Origin: an uncultured Lachnospiraceae bacterium
GTDB taxonomy: Bacteria > Bacillota > Clostridia > Lachnospirales > Lachnospiraceae
DNA: 64,000 nucleotides
Assembly: GCA_947630595.1 (NCBI GenBank)
Contig: CANRIG010000004.1
Location: 1 to 64,000 of the forward strand
Direction: 5' to 3'
Every line of letters starts with the position of its first letter. Position 1 is the stretch's first letter. Under the pieces are notes generated by a model. That model was given only the letters and a program-made list of their open reading frames with translations. It was not told the DNA's origin and searched no databases. Shown here piece after piece: positions 17,149 through 26,337 of the stretch. The position numbers and the translations under genes are program-made.

Positions 17149-17211
17149 AATACAATAATACGCGAAAGAACAGATCGTGTCAATAAATTTGTATCAATTA
17201 ATACAATAATA
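17149..17211 (-). promoter_or_regulatory. Promoter and repeat operator of the MqsR/Panacea operon
   Basis: On the minus strand TTGACA (17178-17183) and TATTAT (17155-17160) are exactly 17 bp apart. A 12-bp direct repeat AATACAATAATA occurs at 17149-17160, over the -10, and again at 17200-17211. TTGTAT-CAATTA-ATACAA forms an inverted repeat at 17189-17206. This is typical of antitoxin autorepression sites. Confidence 0.65.
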
Positions 17212-17245
17212 ATTTTGTCACATGGTTTCTTTTATCCAGACGCTT

Positions 17246-17275
17246 AAAAAAGATAAGGCGCCTTGGCGCCTTATC
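17246..17275 (-). terminator. Terminator of the beta-propeller gene
   Basis: A perfect 11-bp stem (GATAAGGCGCC at 17252-17262, GGCGCCTTATC at 17265-17275) with a TT tip is followed, in the minus direction, by six U residues (17246-17251). Confidence 0.9.
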
Positions 17276-17281
17276 CAATAC

Positions 17282-19516
17282 TCAACCAATACTCAAAACC
17301 CCCGTCTTTTCAAATCCATTCTTCATATCGAAGGAAATCACAAATTCATCCCCGGCCAGATAGAAATCATCCCCGATGTAGAGGCCGCGCAGGTTGTTGT
17401 ATTCGGCCTGCTCTGTCAGCATGTCCTCGTAAAAATCGTAGAGCAACACTCTGGTGAAGCCGGTTTCCTCATCGCAGGAGAAAGTCAGATAGCGGTCGTC
17501 GCAGAAGAAGCCGATCAGATTTTTTTCCGGCGAAACCAGAATGGACTTGTAATCCTCGATCGCCGGGCACCAGGTGATGCCGGGCAGGACAAAGCGCTGG
17601 ATTTCCTGCACATTGGCCGGGTCTGAGATGTCGAACATGGACAGTTTCAGACCGGTAGTGACGCCGGTTTCTTCATCGGCCTCGTAACCGATGCCGAGCA
17701 GCCGGTTTTCTCCGTAAAAATGCAGGTAGGAGGAAAAGCCGCTGATCTTGAGAGCACCCAGAACCTGCGGATTGGACGGGTCGGAGAGATCGACGGAAAA
17801 CAGCGGGTCGGTCTGGCGGAAGGTGACAAAGTAGCCGGTATCGCCCAGAAAACGGGCGGAGCGGATGGTCTCGCCCTCGGCCAGCCCTTCGATTGCGCCG
17901 ATCTGCCGGAGGGATTCGTCCAGCACATAGAGCGCGTTGTGCTCCGTCCAGTTCTGTTCGTAGGAGGTGTCGGTGAGCTCGCCCACGAAATCGCGCACAG
18001 CGTTGTATTCATCGCCCTGACGGGTGGTGACAATACGCAGATTTCCGTTGTATTCATTCAGAGAAAACGAGTTATTGAGGTAGCCGGGAACCGTGCCGGA
18101 AGCGATGCCGGTGATCGTTCCGTTTTCATAATGAAACTTGACAAGCTCGGTGAGCGGCGAACTGGAGTCATAGCGCAGGTTGGCCATGTAAATGTTTTCG
18201 GGGCTGACGTAATAGGTCGAAGCTCCGGAGACCAGCACCTTGCTGTCGAATACCTGATCCGGGGCGGATGCGTCCACCGAGGAAATGACAAGGCAGGCGA
18301 GGTCGCTGAGCGACTCCGGCAGATAAATATCCCCGGCCTCCGCCTGTGCGCCGCCGATGAGCGGGGCGATGCGGCTTTTTTCGTAAGTGTCGGCGATCGT
18401 CGGATCATAGGAGGTAAACAGGTAAAGGAAAGAACCGTTTTTGCGGGAATCCTCATAAGCTCCGTCCTGGGTCACGGACGCGGTCAGCGCCGGAGCGCTG
18501 CGGTCGCTGATGTCGTAGGTGTACAGCGTGGTCTCGCGCCCGGAGCGCGTATAATATACATCGTCCTCAGATGCAAGAGAGGACGCGTAGCAGCTGGCAA
18601 TCAGATACAGCGTATCGCCGTCGAGATACAGTTCGTGCATACTGGCGTCCTGCGTGCCGTCAACGGCGGTGAGACTGAGCAGTCTGGAATCTTTCCCGGC
18701 CGCCTCCACAATGGCAAACGTACCGTCCTGACGGAGAATATAAATGTACGTGCCGTCAGTTTTTACGATATCGGCTTCGTCGACGCCGGCCTCCTGGATG
18801 TTGGTTTCGGAAAAGTCCGTGCCTGCGCCTGTGTCCGCATCGGAAAAGCCCGCGCCTGTGCCCGTGTCCGCAGAGGAAACGGCTCCGTCCTCAACCGCGG
18901 CCATAGCCATATCCCCACCCGCCATTTCCATGATCGGCATAGCCTGGGAATCGTAATTCCGGTAGAGCGTGTTCTGACCGAACTGTTCGTAAAGCGCCTG
19001 ATAAACTTCCTCATAACTGGAAGCGTAGGAGAGCGCTTCCGCGGGAACGTTTTTTTCTGTCTGCCGTTCCGTTTTCAGGATGGTCTTTTCCGATGCTTCT
19101 GCCTCTGTTGTTTGTTCCGGGGCTGCGGATTCCGGCATCGTGCCGGAGTCATTGTTTCCGTTTCCGGCACCTGTGTCGGCGGCGTTTTGACGCATCTTGG
19201 CCGGATGTTCTGTCTGTACGGCCGAAAGTTTCTGTTCGCTGCCGGAAAAACGCTCCGCCTGCGTATAGGCGGTCAGCGCCAGCACAAACACGGCGGCGAT
19301 GCTGCCAAACTGTATGATGCGGCGGCGCCTCTGGCGGGAGCGGATGTCCGCGATCCGGTTCCTGCGGCCGGCGGTTGCAGATGGTTCTTCTGCCTGCGCA
19401 GTCTTCCCCGCCTGCCCGCGCAGCCGCTGCTCTACAGCTTCCGGATTCAGGGAATCGGGCGGCGTCACACAGCCGGCGTCTTCTTTTATCTTCTGCAAAA
19501 GCTCTTTTTCGTTCAT
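17282..19516 (-). CDS. Membrane-anchored beta-propeller protein (PF09826 type)
   Basis: The 744-aa protein has a cytoplasmic N-terminus (about 1-65) with a basic RSRQRRRR stretch and one membrane span near 67-82. A Glu/Thr/Ala-rich linker (about 90-160) and a large extracellular domain follow, with the EAGVDEADIVKTDGTYIYIL segment near 242 that marks the C-terminal beta-propeller family. The gene follows an ECF sigma gene by 72 bp. The short cytoplasmic tail plus sensor-like outer domain suggests it could act as the anti-sigma factor, but no ZAS zinc motif is visible, so this is inference. Confidence 0.8.
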   Translation of the reverse strand: MNEKELLQKIKEDAGCVTPPDSLNPEAVEQRLRGQAGKTAQAEEPSATAGRRNRIADIRSRQRRRRIIQFGSIAAVFVLALTAYTQAERFSGSEQKLSAVQTEHPAKMRQNAADTGAGNGNNDSGTMPESAAPEQTTEAEASEKTILKTERQTEKNVPAEALSYASSYEEVYQALYEQFGQNTLYRNYDSQAMPIMEMAGGDMAMAAVEDGAVSSADTGTGAGFSDADTGAGTDFSETNIQEAGVDEADIVKTDGTYIYILRQDGTFAIVEAAGKDSRLLSLTAVDGTQDASMHELYLDGDTLYLIASCYASSLASEDDVYYTRSGRETTLYTYDISDRSAPALTASVTQDGAYEDSRKNGSFLYLFTSYDPTIADTYEKSRIAPLIGGAQAEAGDIYLPESLSDLACLVISSVDASAPDQVFDSKVLVSGASTYYVSPENIYMANLRYDSSSPLTELVKFHYENGTITGIASGTVPGYLNNSFSLNEYNGNLRIVTTRQGDEYNAVRDFVGELTDTSYEQNWTEHNALYVLDESLRQIGAIEGLAEGETIRSARFLGDTGYFVTFRQTDPLFSVDLSDPSNPQVLGALKISGFSSYLHFYGENRLLGIGYEADEETGVTTGLKLSMFDISDPANVQEIQRFVLPGITWCPAIEDYKSILVSPEKNLIGFFCDDRYLTFSCDEETGFTRVLLYDFYEDMLTEQAEYNNLRGLYIGDDFYLAGDEFVISFDMKNGFEKTGVLSIG

Positions 19517-19588
19517 GACAATCTCCTTTCCAGTGAAAGTATTTATGAGAATTTCCTTCCAACATAAAGATAAAGCGATGAAAAAGCC

Positions 19589-20089
19589 TCAGGAAAGCTG
19601 CGCCGCCAGCTTTTTCAGCGCGCGGCTCTGCCGGGAGCGCACGGTATTGGCGTTCATCTGCAGCAGATCGCCGATTTCCTGACTGGAGTAACCGGCGAAT
19701 ATGCTCATGGAGAGAATCAGGCGATCCTCGCGCGGCAGCGAAGCAAAGGCACGCTGTACATCGGTCTGCACGCTGAGGTCAGCCTCCGGCCCGGCCAGCG
19801 ACTCGTCGAGCTCGCCGGGCGCGCCGGCATACTGTCGGATGCGGCTGCTGCACTTGGCGGTCAGGATCCGGAAAATCCAGGCTTTGAACGCGCCAGCCTC
19901 CCGCAGCTCCCGGATCTGCGCAAAAGCGTCGGTCACCGTTTCGCTGACCGCATCCTCCGCGTCCTGCGCGTGGCGCAGCGTATATAAGGCGAACCGGTAT
20001 AAATCTTTGTAAACGGACTCATATAGCAGGGCGAACGCGTGGACGTCGCCGGAACGCGCTTTGAGAACAAGTTCGGTGTTCGGGTACAT
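19589..20089 (-). CDS. ECF-type RNA polymerase sigma factor
   Basis: The 166-aa protein has sigma region 2 (FALLYESVYKDLYRFALYTL near 19-38 and DAEDAVSETVTDAFAQI) and region 4 with FAGYSSQEIGDLLQMNANTV near the end. It lacks regions 1 and 3, as in the ECF group. ATG 20089 has GAAAGGAG upstream; the open frame to 20152 was not used. It is the first gene of an operon with the beta-propeller membrane protein and likely responds to an envelope signal through it. Confidence 0.9.
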   Translation of the reverse strand: MYPNTELVLKARSGDVHAFALLYESVYKDLYRFALYTLRHAQDAEDAVSETVTDAFAQIRELREAGAFKAWIFRILTAKCSSRIRQYAGAPGELDESLAGPEADLSVQTDVQRAFASLPREDRLILSMSIFAGYSSQEIGDLLQMNANTVRSRQSRALKKLAAQLS

Positions 20090-20359
20090 ATTTCGCTCCT
20101 TTCGTTCGGGTTTCTGTATATTAAGTGTCCCGCAGCCGGGCGATTGTTGCATGATTTTAAAAATATTTTCTGAAATTTATTGTGCGGGCTTTCAGAAACA
20201 CTGTCAAGTGCAAAAAGGTACTTTTACTTTTGCCTGTTTTACGATATAATAAATTACCAGAAGCCGCGAAGCAGATTCCGGGAAAGGACGTGCCTGCGCG
20301 CCGGGAAATGCAGGGTTTGAATTGTGATTTGAATAACAGACAGAGAAGGAGACCAGAAT

Positions 20360-21748
20360 ATGGAGTTTACGACAGTAAGAGAATTATACCGCAGCCGGGA
20401 CGCCTACACGGGAAAGGAAATCAAGGTGGGCGGCTGGGTGCGCAGCATCCGCGATTCCAAAACGTTCGGTTTTATTGTACTGCACGACGGTACTTTTTTT
20501 GAGACACTGCAGATTGTGTATTCCGACAGCCTGCCGAATTTCGCCGAGATTTCCAGCCTCAACGTGGGAGCGGCGATTGTGGTGAAGGGCACGCTGGTGG
20601 CGACGCCCAACGCCAAGCAGCCGTTTGAGATTCAGGCCGCGTCCGTGGAGGTGGAGGGCGCTTCGACGCCGGATTACCCGATGCAGAAAAAGCGCCATTC
20701 CATGGAGTACCTGCGCACGGTTCCGCACCTGCGTCCGCGCACCAATACTTTCCAGGCCGTGTTCCGCGTGCGTTCCCTGATCGCCTATGCGATTCACCGG
20801 TTTTTTCAGGAGCGCGACTTTGTGTATGTGCACAGCCCGCTGATCACCGGCAGCGACTGCGAGGGCGCCGGCGAGATGTTCCAGGTGACGACGCTGGATT
20901 TGAAAAACCCGCCTCTGGACGATAAGGGCGAGATCGATTACACGCAGGATTTCTTTGGGAAAATGACGAACCTGACGGTCAGCGGCCAGCTCGACGTGGA
21001 GGCGTTCGCGCAGGCGTTCCGCAATGTCTATACGTTCGGCCCCACGTTCCGCGCGGAAAATTCCAATACCGCCCGTCATGCCGCGGAGTTCTGGATGATC
21101 GAGCCGGAGATCGCGTTTGCCGACCTGAATGACAATATGAGACTTGCCGAGGACATGATCAAGTACATCATCCGCTACGTGCTGGAGCACGCACCGGAGG
21201 AGATGAATTTCTTCAATTCTTTCGTGGACAAGGGCCTGCTGGAGCGTCTGAATCACGTGCTGAATGCGGAGTTCGGCCACGTGACCTACACGGAGGCGAT
21301 CAAGATTCTGGAGAAAAACAACGACAAATTTGAATATAAAGTATCCTGGGGCTGCGACCTGCAGACCGAGCATGAGCGCTACCTGACCGAGCAGGTCTAC
21401 AAAAAGCCGCTCTTTGTGACCGATTATCCGAAAGAGATCAAGGCTTTCTATATGAAGCTGAACGAGGACGGAAAGACGGTGGCGGCGATGGACTGCCTGG
21501 TGCCGGGCATCGGCGAGATCATCGGCGGCAGCCAGAGAGAGGACGACTTCGGCAAGCTGCAGGCGCGCATCGAGGAGCTGGGCATGCGGGCCGAAGATTA
21601 CCGGTATTACATGGATCTGCGCAGATACGGCACCACGCACCACGCCGGCTTCGGGCTTGGCTTTGAGCGCTGTGTGATGTACCTGACCGGCATGTCCAAC
21701 ATCCGCGACGTGATCCCGTATCCGCGGACCGTGGGCAACTGTGAATGA
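20360..21748 (+). CDS. asnS: Asparagine--tRNA ligase
   Basis: The 462-aa class II synthetase has an N-terminal OB-fold anticodon-binding domain (about 15-110), motif 2 around [20 protein letters not shown] near 227-246, and motif 3 [13 protein letters not shown] near 435. The NTARH form is characteristic of AsnRS. AGAAGGAG precedes ATG 20360. A TATAAT at 20245-20250 gives a probable start site, with a poor -35 box. The 110-base leader is too short for a T-box. Confidence 0.97.
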   Translation: MEFTTVRELYRSRDAYTGKEIKVGGWVRSIRDSKTFGFIVLHDGTFFETLQIVYSDSLPNFAEISSLNVGAAIVVKGTLVATPNAKQPFEIQAASVEVEGASTPDYPMQKKRHSMEYLRTVPHLRPRTNTFQAVFRVRSLIAYAIHRFFQERDFVYVHSPLITGSDCEGAGEMFQVTTLDLKNPPLDDKGEIDYTQDFFGKMTNLTVSGQLDVEAFAQAFRNVYTFGPTFRAENSNTARHAAEFWMIEPEIAFADLNDNMRLAEDMIKYIIRYVLEHAPEEMNFFNSFVDKGLLERLNHVLNAEFGHVTYTEAIKILEKNNDKFEYKVSWGCDLQTEHERYLTEQVYKKPLFVTDYPKEIKAFYMKLNEDGKTVAAMDCLVPGIGEIIGGSQREDDFGKLQARIEELGMRAEDYRYYMDLRRYGTTHHAGFGLGFERCVMYLTGMSNIRDVIPYPRTVGNCE

Positions 21749-21811
21749 CGCAGAAACAGACGGCTGAGCGCCAGCTTTGCGCGCGGCGCACAGTGCAGAT
21801 TGAGGAATAGC

Positions 21812-22504
21812 ATGAGCAGAATTTTGGTACTGGACGACGAGAAGGAGATCGCCGAGGTCATTGCGCTGTACCTGCGCAACGAGGGCTACGAGGTGGAGCT
21901 GGCGCACACGGGGCGGCAGGCCATGGAGGCGGTGGAGCGGGAGCAGCCGGACCTGGCGCTGCTGGACGTGATGCTGCCGGACATCGACGGCTTCCGCATC
22001 CTGCAGAAGCTTCGGGAAAAGTACCGGTTTCCGGTGATCATGCTGACGGCCAAGACCGAGTATACCGACAAGGTCACGGGCCTGACGCTGGGCGCGGACG
22101 ATTATATCGCCAAGCCCTTTAACCCGCTGGAGCTGGTGGCGCGGGTCAAGGCGCAGCTTCGCCGCTACACGAAATATAACGAAAACGCGCCGCAGCAGGA
22201 AAACATCATCGACTTTGCCGGTCTTTTGATGAATCGCGACACGCACGAGTGTACTTATAATGAGCGTGAGCTGCTGCTGACGCCGATCGAATTTGACATT
22301 CTGTGGCTGCTGTGCAAAAACCGCGGCCGGGTCATCAGCTCGGAGCAGCTGTTCGAGCAGATCTGGAAGGAAAAGTATTTCAAAAACAGCAACAATACGG
22401 TGATGGTGCACATCCGTCATCTGCGTGAGAAGATGGGAGACGGCAGGCGGAAGAGCGATTTCATCAAGACTGTCTGGGGAGTAGGGTACAAGATTGAAAA
22501 ATAA
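21812..22504 (+). CDS. OmpR/VanR-type response regulator
   Basis: The 230-aa protein has a receiver domain (acidic pair DDE at 7-9, phospho-acceptor in LLDVMLPDIDG near 52, Thr in LTAKTEY, Lys in KPFNPLEL near 102) and a C-terminal winged helix (about 130-228, ending FIKTVWGVGYKIE). ATG 21812 follows GAGGAA at 21802-21807. The sensor kinase overlaps its end. The VanR resemblance is in the domain order only; no van genes are present. Confidence 0.93.
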   Translation: MSRILVLDDEKEIAEVIALYLRNEGYEVELAHTGRQAMEAVEREQPDLALLDVMLPDIDGFRILQKLREKYRFPVIMLTAKTEYTDKVTGLTLGADDYIAKPFNPLELVARVKAQLRRYTKYNENAPQQENIIDFAGLLMNRDTHECTYNERELLLTPIEFDILWLLCKNRGRVISSEQLFEQIWKEKYFKNSNNTVMVHIRHLREKMGDGRRKSDFIKTVWGVGYKIEK

Positions 22505-23618
22505 TTACGGAAAGCTGAAACGGACGATTCTGCTGCGGACTCTGCTGATTACCGTGCTGGCCGCGGCGGTGGGCTATGGGATTCTGACGTTTCTGGTGGA
22601 CGGGATTTTTCAGGACCGCTTCGCCAATCTGGTCGTCCGCATCCTGCAGCGCCTGGGCATGGACGAGTGGCGCGCGATTGAGTATTACAACCGCATATTT
22701 ATTTATAACAAGCCCATTTTCGTGGTAGGCGTTTTCGGGATTCTGTTTTTCTTCTTCTTTTATCTGTCCATCGGGCGCATGACCCGCTATCTCAACGACA
22801 TCAGCGAGGCGCTGGAGAAGATTTTAAATGCGGAGGAGGAGCCGATCGTGCTCGACCCGGAGCTGGCGCCGATGGCGGAGAGCATGGCTTCCCTGAAAAT
22901 GAAGCTGCAGCGGCGCGAGAAGCAGGCGGCGGAGAGCGAACAGCGCAAGAACGAGCTGGTGGTGTATCTGGCCCACGACCTGAAGACGCCCCTGACCTCC
23001 GTGATCGCCTATCTGACGATGCTGGACGAGCAGCCGGACATGCCGCGGGAGGACCGCGCCAAGTACGTGCACATCACGCTGGAAAAAGCGATCCGGCTGG
23101 AGGAGCTGATCAACGAATTTTTTGATATTACGCGCTTCAATCTCCAGAATATCGTGCTGGAAAAGGAGACGCTGAATTTGTCCACCCTGCTGGAGCAGCT
23201 CGCCGACGAGAGCTACGGCATGCTCAGCGAGAAAAACATGACCTGCGCCGTGGACGTGGAGGAGCGGCTGATGTTCCGGGGCGACCCCGGCAAGCTGGCG
23301 CGCGTGTTCGACAACCTGCTGCGCAACGCGGCGGCCTACGGCTACGAGGGCACGCAGATTCTCATTCAGGCGCGGGGCAGCCTGGACCGGATTACCATTA
23401 TCATCACCAACGAGGGGCCGCAGATTCCCCAGCAGAAGCTGGAGATGATTTTTGAAAAGTTTTACCGCATGGACGACGCCAGGTCGAGCCGCACCGGCGG
23501 CGCGGGGCTGGGCCTGGCGATTGCAAAACAGATTGTAGAGCTGCACGGCGGCACGATTTCGGCCGCCAGCGACAGCAGGAATACAAGATTTATCGTGAGC
23601 TTCCCGCTGAATATGTAA
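22494..23618 (+). CDS. VanS-like sensor histidine kinase
   Basis: The 374-aa kinase starts at TTG 22494, inside the end of the response-regulator gene. It has two membrane spans (about 12-34 and 69-90), a HAMP-like segment, a phosphorylation helix YLAHDLKTPLTSVIAYLTML (His near 164), and an ATPase domain (N-box NLLRNAAAYG near 273, glycine box GGAGLGLAIAK near 335). The extracellular loop is only about 35 residues. The target is unknown; the next gene is sortase B. Confidence 0.92.
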   Translation: MKNNYGKLKRTILLRTLLITVLAAAVGYGILTFLVDGIFQDRFANLVVRILQRLGMDEWRAIEYYNRIFIYNKPIFVVGVFGILFFFFFYLSIGRMTRYLNDISEALEKILNAEEEPIVLDPELAPMAESMASLKMKLQRREKQAAESEQRKNELVVYLAHDLKTPLTSVIAYLTMLDEQPDMPREDRAKYVHITLEKAIRLEELINEFFDITRFNLQNIVLEKETLNLSTLLEQLADESYGMLSEKNMTCAVDVEERLMFRGDPGKLARVFDNLLRNAAAYGYEGTQILIQARGSLDRITIIITNEGPQIPQQKLEMIFEKFYRMDDARSSRTGGAGLGLAIAKQIVELHGGTISAASDSRNTRFIVSFPLNM

Positions 23619-23682
23619 GGCTTCGGAAGGCCGCGAAAAAACGGCGTTTGGCTTGTTTGCCGGAAATTAAGGAGGGGATAAC

Positions 23683-24558
23683 ATGGCAAAAGGCAGAAAA
23701 AAGAAAAGATCGAGAGTGGGTGATTTTATCAGCGGCGTGCTGATGCTGGCCGCGCTGGCCGTATTCCTGTATTCGGGCTACACGCTGTACGGGTTCTATC
23801 AGGAATACCGCAAAGGCTCGGAGGAATATGACAACCTGGAGAACGATTTTGCGGTCGAAAACCAGTCGGAGGATTACGACGCGCTCGAGGACGACGAGGT
23901 GCTGGAGCACCTGGAGGACAATCTGGGAGACAAAGAGATGGTGAGCGTGGTCGTGAATGATCAGGAGATGCTGCTGCCGACCATGTACAACCCCATCGAC
24001 TTTGACGAGCTGGAGCAGGTCAACGAGGATATCGTCGGCTGGCTGCGCATCCGGGCGCTGGATATTTCCTACCCGGTGGTGCAGGGCGAGGACAACGACT
24101 ACTACCTGCACAAGACCTTTGAGGGCGAGGACAACATCGCCGGCTGCCTGTTTTTCAATTATGAAAACAGTCCGGAGCTGACCGACATGAACACGATTCT
24201 CTATGGCCACAACATGCGCAACGGCTCCATGTTCGGCAAGCTCAAGAAATTCCGCGAGGAAGGCGTGTTTGAGAAGAGCAAGTTCTTCTGGGTCTTCACG
24301 CCGGCCCTGATTTACCAGTACCGGATTTTCTCGGCGATGACCGTGCCGCAGATCGGAACTGCCTATCAGACGTTCTACACGGACAAGGATTTTGAGGAAT
24401 ACATCGAGACGGCGTTTGAAAATTCCGTGATCGAGAAGCCGGACGTGACGGTGACGCCGGACGACAAGATCATGACGCTTTCCACCTGTACCGGGGACAG
24501 CTCGACGCGCTTTGTCGTGCTCGGAAAGCTGGTGCAGATGTACGTGTCGAAGGAGTAA
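23683..24558 (+). CDS. srtB: Class B sortase
   Basis: The 291-aa transpeptidase has a basic N-terminus, one membrane anchor (about 15-37), an acidic linker, and the sortase barrel with catalytic His in LYGHNM (near 174), Cys in TLSTCTG (near 271) and Arg in STRFVV (near 278). AAGGAGGGG precedes ATG 23683. Class B enzymes usually recognise NPxTx-type signals; no such substrate gene is adjacent, and the adhesin downstream ends in VPRTGD instead. Confidence 0.92.
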   Translation: MAKGRKKKRSRVGDFISGVLMLAALAVFLYSGYTLYGFYQEYRKGSEEYDNLENDFAVENQSEDYDALEDDEVLEHLEDNLGDKEMVSVVVNDQEMLLPTMYNPIDFDELEQVNEDIVGWLRIRALDISYPVVQGEDNDYYLHKTFEGEDNIAGCLFFNYENSPELTDMNTILYGHNMRNGSMFGKLKKFREEGVFEKSKFFWVFTPALIYQYRIFSAMTVPQIGTAYQTFYTDKDFEEYIETAFENSVIEKPDVTVTPDDKIMTLSTCTGDSSTRFVVLGKLVQMYVSKE

Positions 24559-24570
24559 GCGCGCGGCGGG

Positions 24571-24690
24571 AGCGATATGCTGTTGGACAAATGTGCATAG
24601 TGTGAGCGGCGTATTGTTGGGGAAATGTGCGCAGCAGGAACGGTGTGCTGTTGGAAGAATATGCAATAGTGTGAGCGGCATGTTGAATGA
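24571..24690 (+). repeat. Degenerate 34-35-bp tandem repeat after srtB
   Basis: Units start at 24571, 24605, 24640 and 24674 (the last partial), sharing a core like AGCGGTGTGCTGTTGG and ATGTGCA. They begin 12 bp after the srtB stop codon and fill most of the gap to the sirtuin gene. No gene is visible here. Confidence 0.75.
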
Positions 24691-24743
24691 GGGAGCCGTA
24701 AAAAAAGAAAAACAATATGTGACATATAAGGGAGGGACAGAGC

Positions 24744-25466
24744 ATGGAGGACAGCAGGAAACTGCAGGAGATCATTGACGGCGCCGGCAGCGTAGTGTTT
24801 TTTGGCGGCGCGGGCGTTTCAACGGAGAGCGGGATTCCCGATTTCCGCAGCGTGGACGGACTGTATCATCAAAAGTATGATTATCCGCCGGAGACTATAT
24901 TGAGCCACACGTTTTTTGTGAGGAACACCAGGGAATTTTACCGGTTTTACCGGGACAAGATGCTGTGCCTCGACGTTCAGCCCAACGCGACCCACAAAAA
25001 GCTGGCGGAGATGGAGCAGAAGGGCAAGCTCAAAGCGGTGGTGACGCAGAACATCGACGGGCTGCACCAGCTGGCGGGCAGCAAAAAGGTGATGGAGCTG
25101 CACGGCAGCATTCACCGGAATTACTGCCAGCGCTGCGGCAAAAGCTACGACGCCAGATACATGCTGGAATACGAGGGCGAGATTCCGCTGTGCGAGTGCG
25201 GCGGCGTTATCAAGCCGGATGTGGTCCTCTATGAGGAGGGACTGGATCAGAAGACGATTCAGGATTCGATTTATTATATTTCCCACGCGGACGTGCTGAT
25301 CATCGGCGGCACCTCGCTGGCGGTTTACCCGGCGGCGGGCCTGATCGATTACTTTAAGGGCGACCACCTGGTGGTGATCAACAAGTCGCCGACGCCGCGG
25401 GACAGGTTTGCCGACCTGCTGATTTCGGACAGCATCGGCAAGGTGCTGGGAGCGGTGCAGGTGTAA
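24744..25466 (+). CDS. cobB: NAD-dependent protein deacylase (Sir2 family)
   Basis: The 240-aa sirtuin has the NAD-binding GAGVSTESGIPDFR near 23, TQNIDGLHQLAG near 99, the catalytic His in ELHGS near 116, four zinc cysteines (CQRC near 125, CEC near 145), and GGTSLAVYPAAG near 190. It removes acyl groups from lysines using NAD. AGGGAGGG precedes ATG 24744. Its GTG-TAA end is copied in the repeats downstream. Confidence 0.95.
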   Translation: MEDSRKLQEIIDGAGSVVFFGGAGVSTESGIPDFRSVDGLYHQKYDYPPETILSHTFFVRNTREFYRFYRDKMLCLDVQPNATHKKLAEMEQKGKLKAVVTQNIDGLHQLAGSKKVMELHGSIHRNYCQRCGKSYDARYMLEYEGEIPLCECGGVIKPDVVLYEEGLDQKTIQDSIYYISHADVLIIGGTSLAVYPAAGLIDYFKGDHLVVINKSPTPRDRFADLLISDSIGKVLGAVQV

Positions 25467-25600
25467 ATGCGGATGTAAGTGTAAATACAGCTGCGGATGT
25501 AAGTGCAGACGCAGGCACACGGATGTGAATGTAAATATAGCTGCGGATGCAAGTGAAGATGCAGACACGGGTGTAAGCGCAAATACAGACGCAGACGGAG
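25461..25600 (+). repeat. Degenerate tandem repeats spanning the cobB stop codon
   Basis: Starting with the last codons (GTGTAAATGCGGATGTAA at 25461), variants of GTGTAAATACAGCTGCGGATGTAA recur to about 25600. A larger 50-bp periodicity links 25481-25530 with 25531-25578. The first unit includes the real stop codon TAA. No gene is visible in this 160-bp gap. Confidence 0.8.
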
Positions 25601-25628
25601 AACGTCGCTGCGGCGGGAGGCGGAAAAC

Positions 25629-25847
25629 ATGGAGTATGAGGTCGGCAAAATCGTAAAGCTGAAAAAGAAGCATCCCTGCGGCAGTCAGGAATGGGAGATT
25701 CTGCGCGTGGGCGCGGATTTCCGCCTCAAATGCATGGGCTGCGGCCATCAGATCATGATCGCCCGCAGGCTGGTGGAAAAGAACACGCGGGGGCTGCGGG
25801 ATAAGGAGCAGACGGTTCCCCCGGAATCTCCGGGACATGCCTCCTGA
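25629..25847 (+). CDS. DUF951 family protein
   Basis: The 72-aa protein has the DUF951 pattern: an N-terminal MEYEVGKIVKLKKKHPCG with a conserved PCGSQEWEILRVGADF core, a CMGCG knuckle near 36-40, and a RRLVEKN segment. The three cysteines suggest zinc binding, perhaps with nucleic acid. Its function is not established. GGGAGGCGG precedes ATG 25629. The stop codon is part of a repeat. Confidence 0.88.
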   Translation: MEYEVGKIVKLKKKHPCGSQEWEILRVGADFRLKCMGCGHQIMIARRLVEKNTRGLRDKEQTVPPESPGHAS

Positions 25848-25916
25848 AATATCGTGCGTGCTTCCTGAAATATGCGCTTTCTGAAATGCTTGATTTTTCA
25901 GCTTTCTGAAATATGG
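25841..25916 (+). repeat. Repeats copying the DUF951 gene end (CCTGAAATAT)
   Basis: CTCCTGAAATAT (25841, with the TGA stop at 25845-25847) recurs as CTTCCTGAAATAT (25861), CTTTCTGAAAT (about 25877) and CTTTCTGAAATAT (about 25902). Spacing is 16 to 25 bp. The array runs up to the rpsF promoter. Confidence 0.75.
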
Positions 25917-25925
25917 AAAAAATGC

Positions 25926-25954
25926 TTGCTTTTGCGGGAAAACCATGTTAAAAT
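25926..25954 (+). promoter_or_regulatory. rpsF-ssb-rpsR promoter
   Basis: TTGCTT (25926-25931) and TAAAAT (25949-25954) with a 17-bp spacer lie 75 bp upstream of rpsF. The position fits a ribosomal-protein operon with a short leader. Confidence 0.75.
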
Positions 25955-25979
25955 CAATGCTCGTGATATATTTTTCCTT

Positions 25980-26001
25980 GCTCCTTTCTCAGAAAAGGGG
26001 C
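25980..26001 (+). promoter_or_regulatory. Hairpin in the rpsF leader
   Basis: GCTCCTTT (25980-25987) pairs with AAAGGGGC (25994-26001) across a six-base loop, just before the AAGGAGG site of rpsF. Many rpsF operons carry an S6:S18-binding autoregulatory leader. I cannot confirm that consensus here, so the regulatory role is inferred. Confidence 0.4.
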
Positions 26002-26028
26002 CAGAGACCATAAGGAGGTGCGAGAAGC

Positions 26029-26316
26029 ATGAACAAGTATGAATTAGCAGTGGTTGTCAACGCAAAACTCGAGGACGAGGACAGAGCCGCTACGATCGAA
26101 AAGGTGAAAGAGCTTATTACCCGTTTTGGCGGTACTGTCACGGAAGTAGACGAGTGGGGCAAGAGAAGGCTCGCTTACGAGATCCAGAAAATGCGCGAAG
26201 GATTCTACTACTTTATTCGTTTCGAAGCTGATGCAAAGTGCCCGGCAGAGATCGAGGCACGTATCCGTATCATGGAAAATGTCATCAGATATTTATGCGT
26301 TAGACAGGAAGCATAA
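26029..26316 (+). CDS. rpsF: 30S ribosomal protein S6
   Basis: This 95-aa protein shows the S6 pattern: MNKYELAVVVNAKLEDE at the start, a central GGTVTEVDEWGKRRLAYEIQ, and an ENVIRYLCVR end. It binds 16S rRNA with S18 in the small subunit. AAGGAGGTG precedes ATG 26029. It is the first gene of the rpsF-ssb-rpsR operon. Confidence 0.97.
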   Translation: MNKYELAVVVNAKLEDEDRAATIEKVKELITRFGGTVTEVDEWGKRRLAYEIQKMREGFYYFIRFEADAKCPAEIEARIRIMENVIRYLCVRQEA

Positions 26317-26337
26317 ATAGAAAAGTGAGGCGATACG

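Noticed and set aside
20251-20359. T-box riboswitch upstream of asnS (and of cysS at 58746-58810)
   Set aside because: The leaders are about 110 and 65 bases, too short for a T-box, and no T-box bulge sequence or antiterminator is visible.
20384-22420. 678-codon minus-strand frame across asnS and the response regulator
   Set aside because: It spans two certain + strand genes and has shadow-like composition (rich in His, Arg, Leu).
21812-23618. Vancomycin-resistance VanRS system
   Set aside because: Domain order is generic for OmpR/VanR pairs, and no vanH, vanA/B or vanX genes are present.
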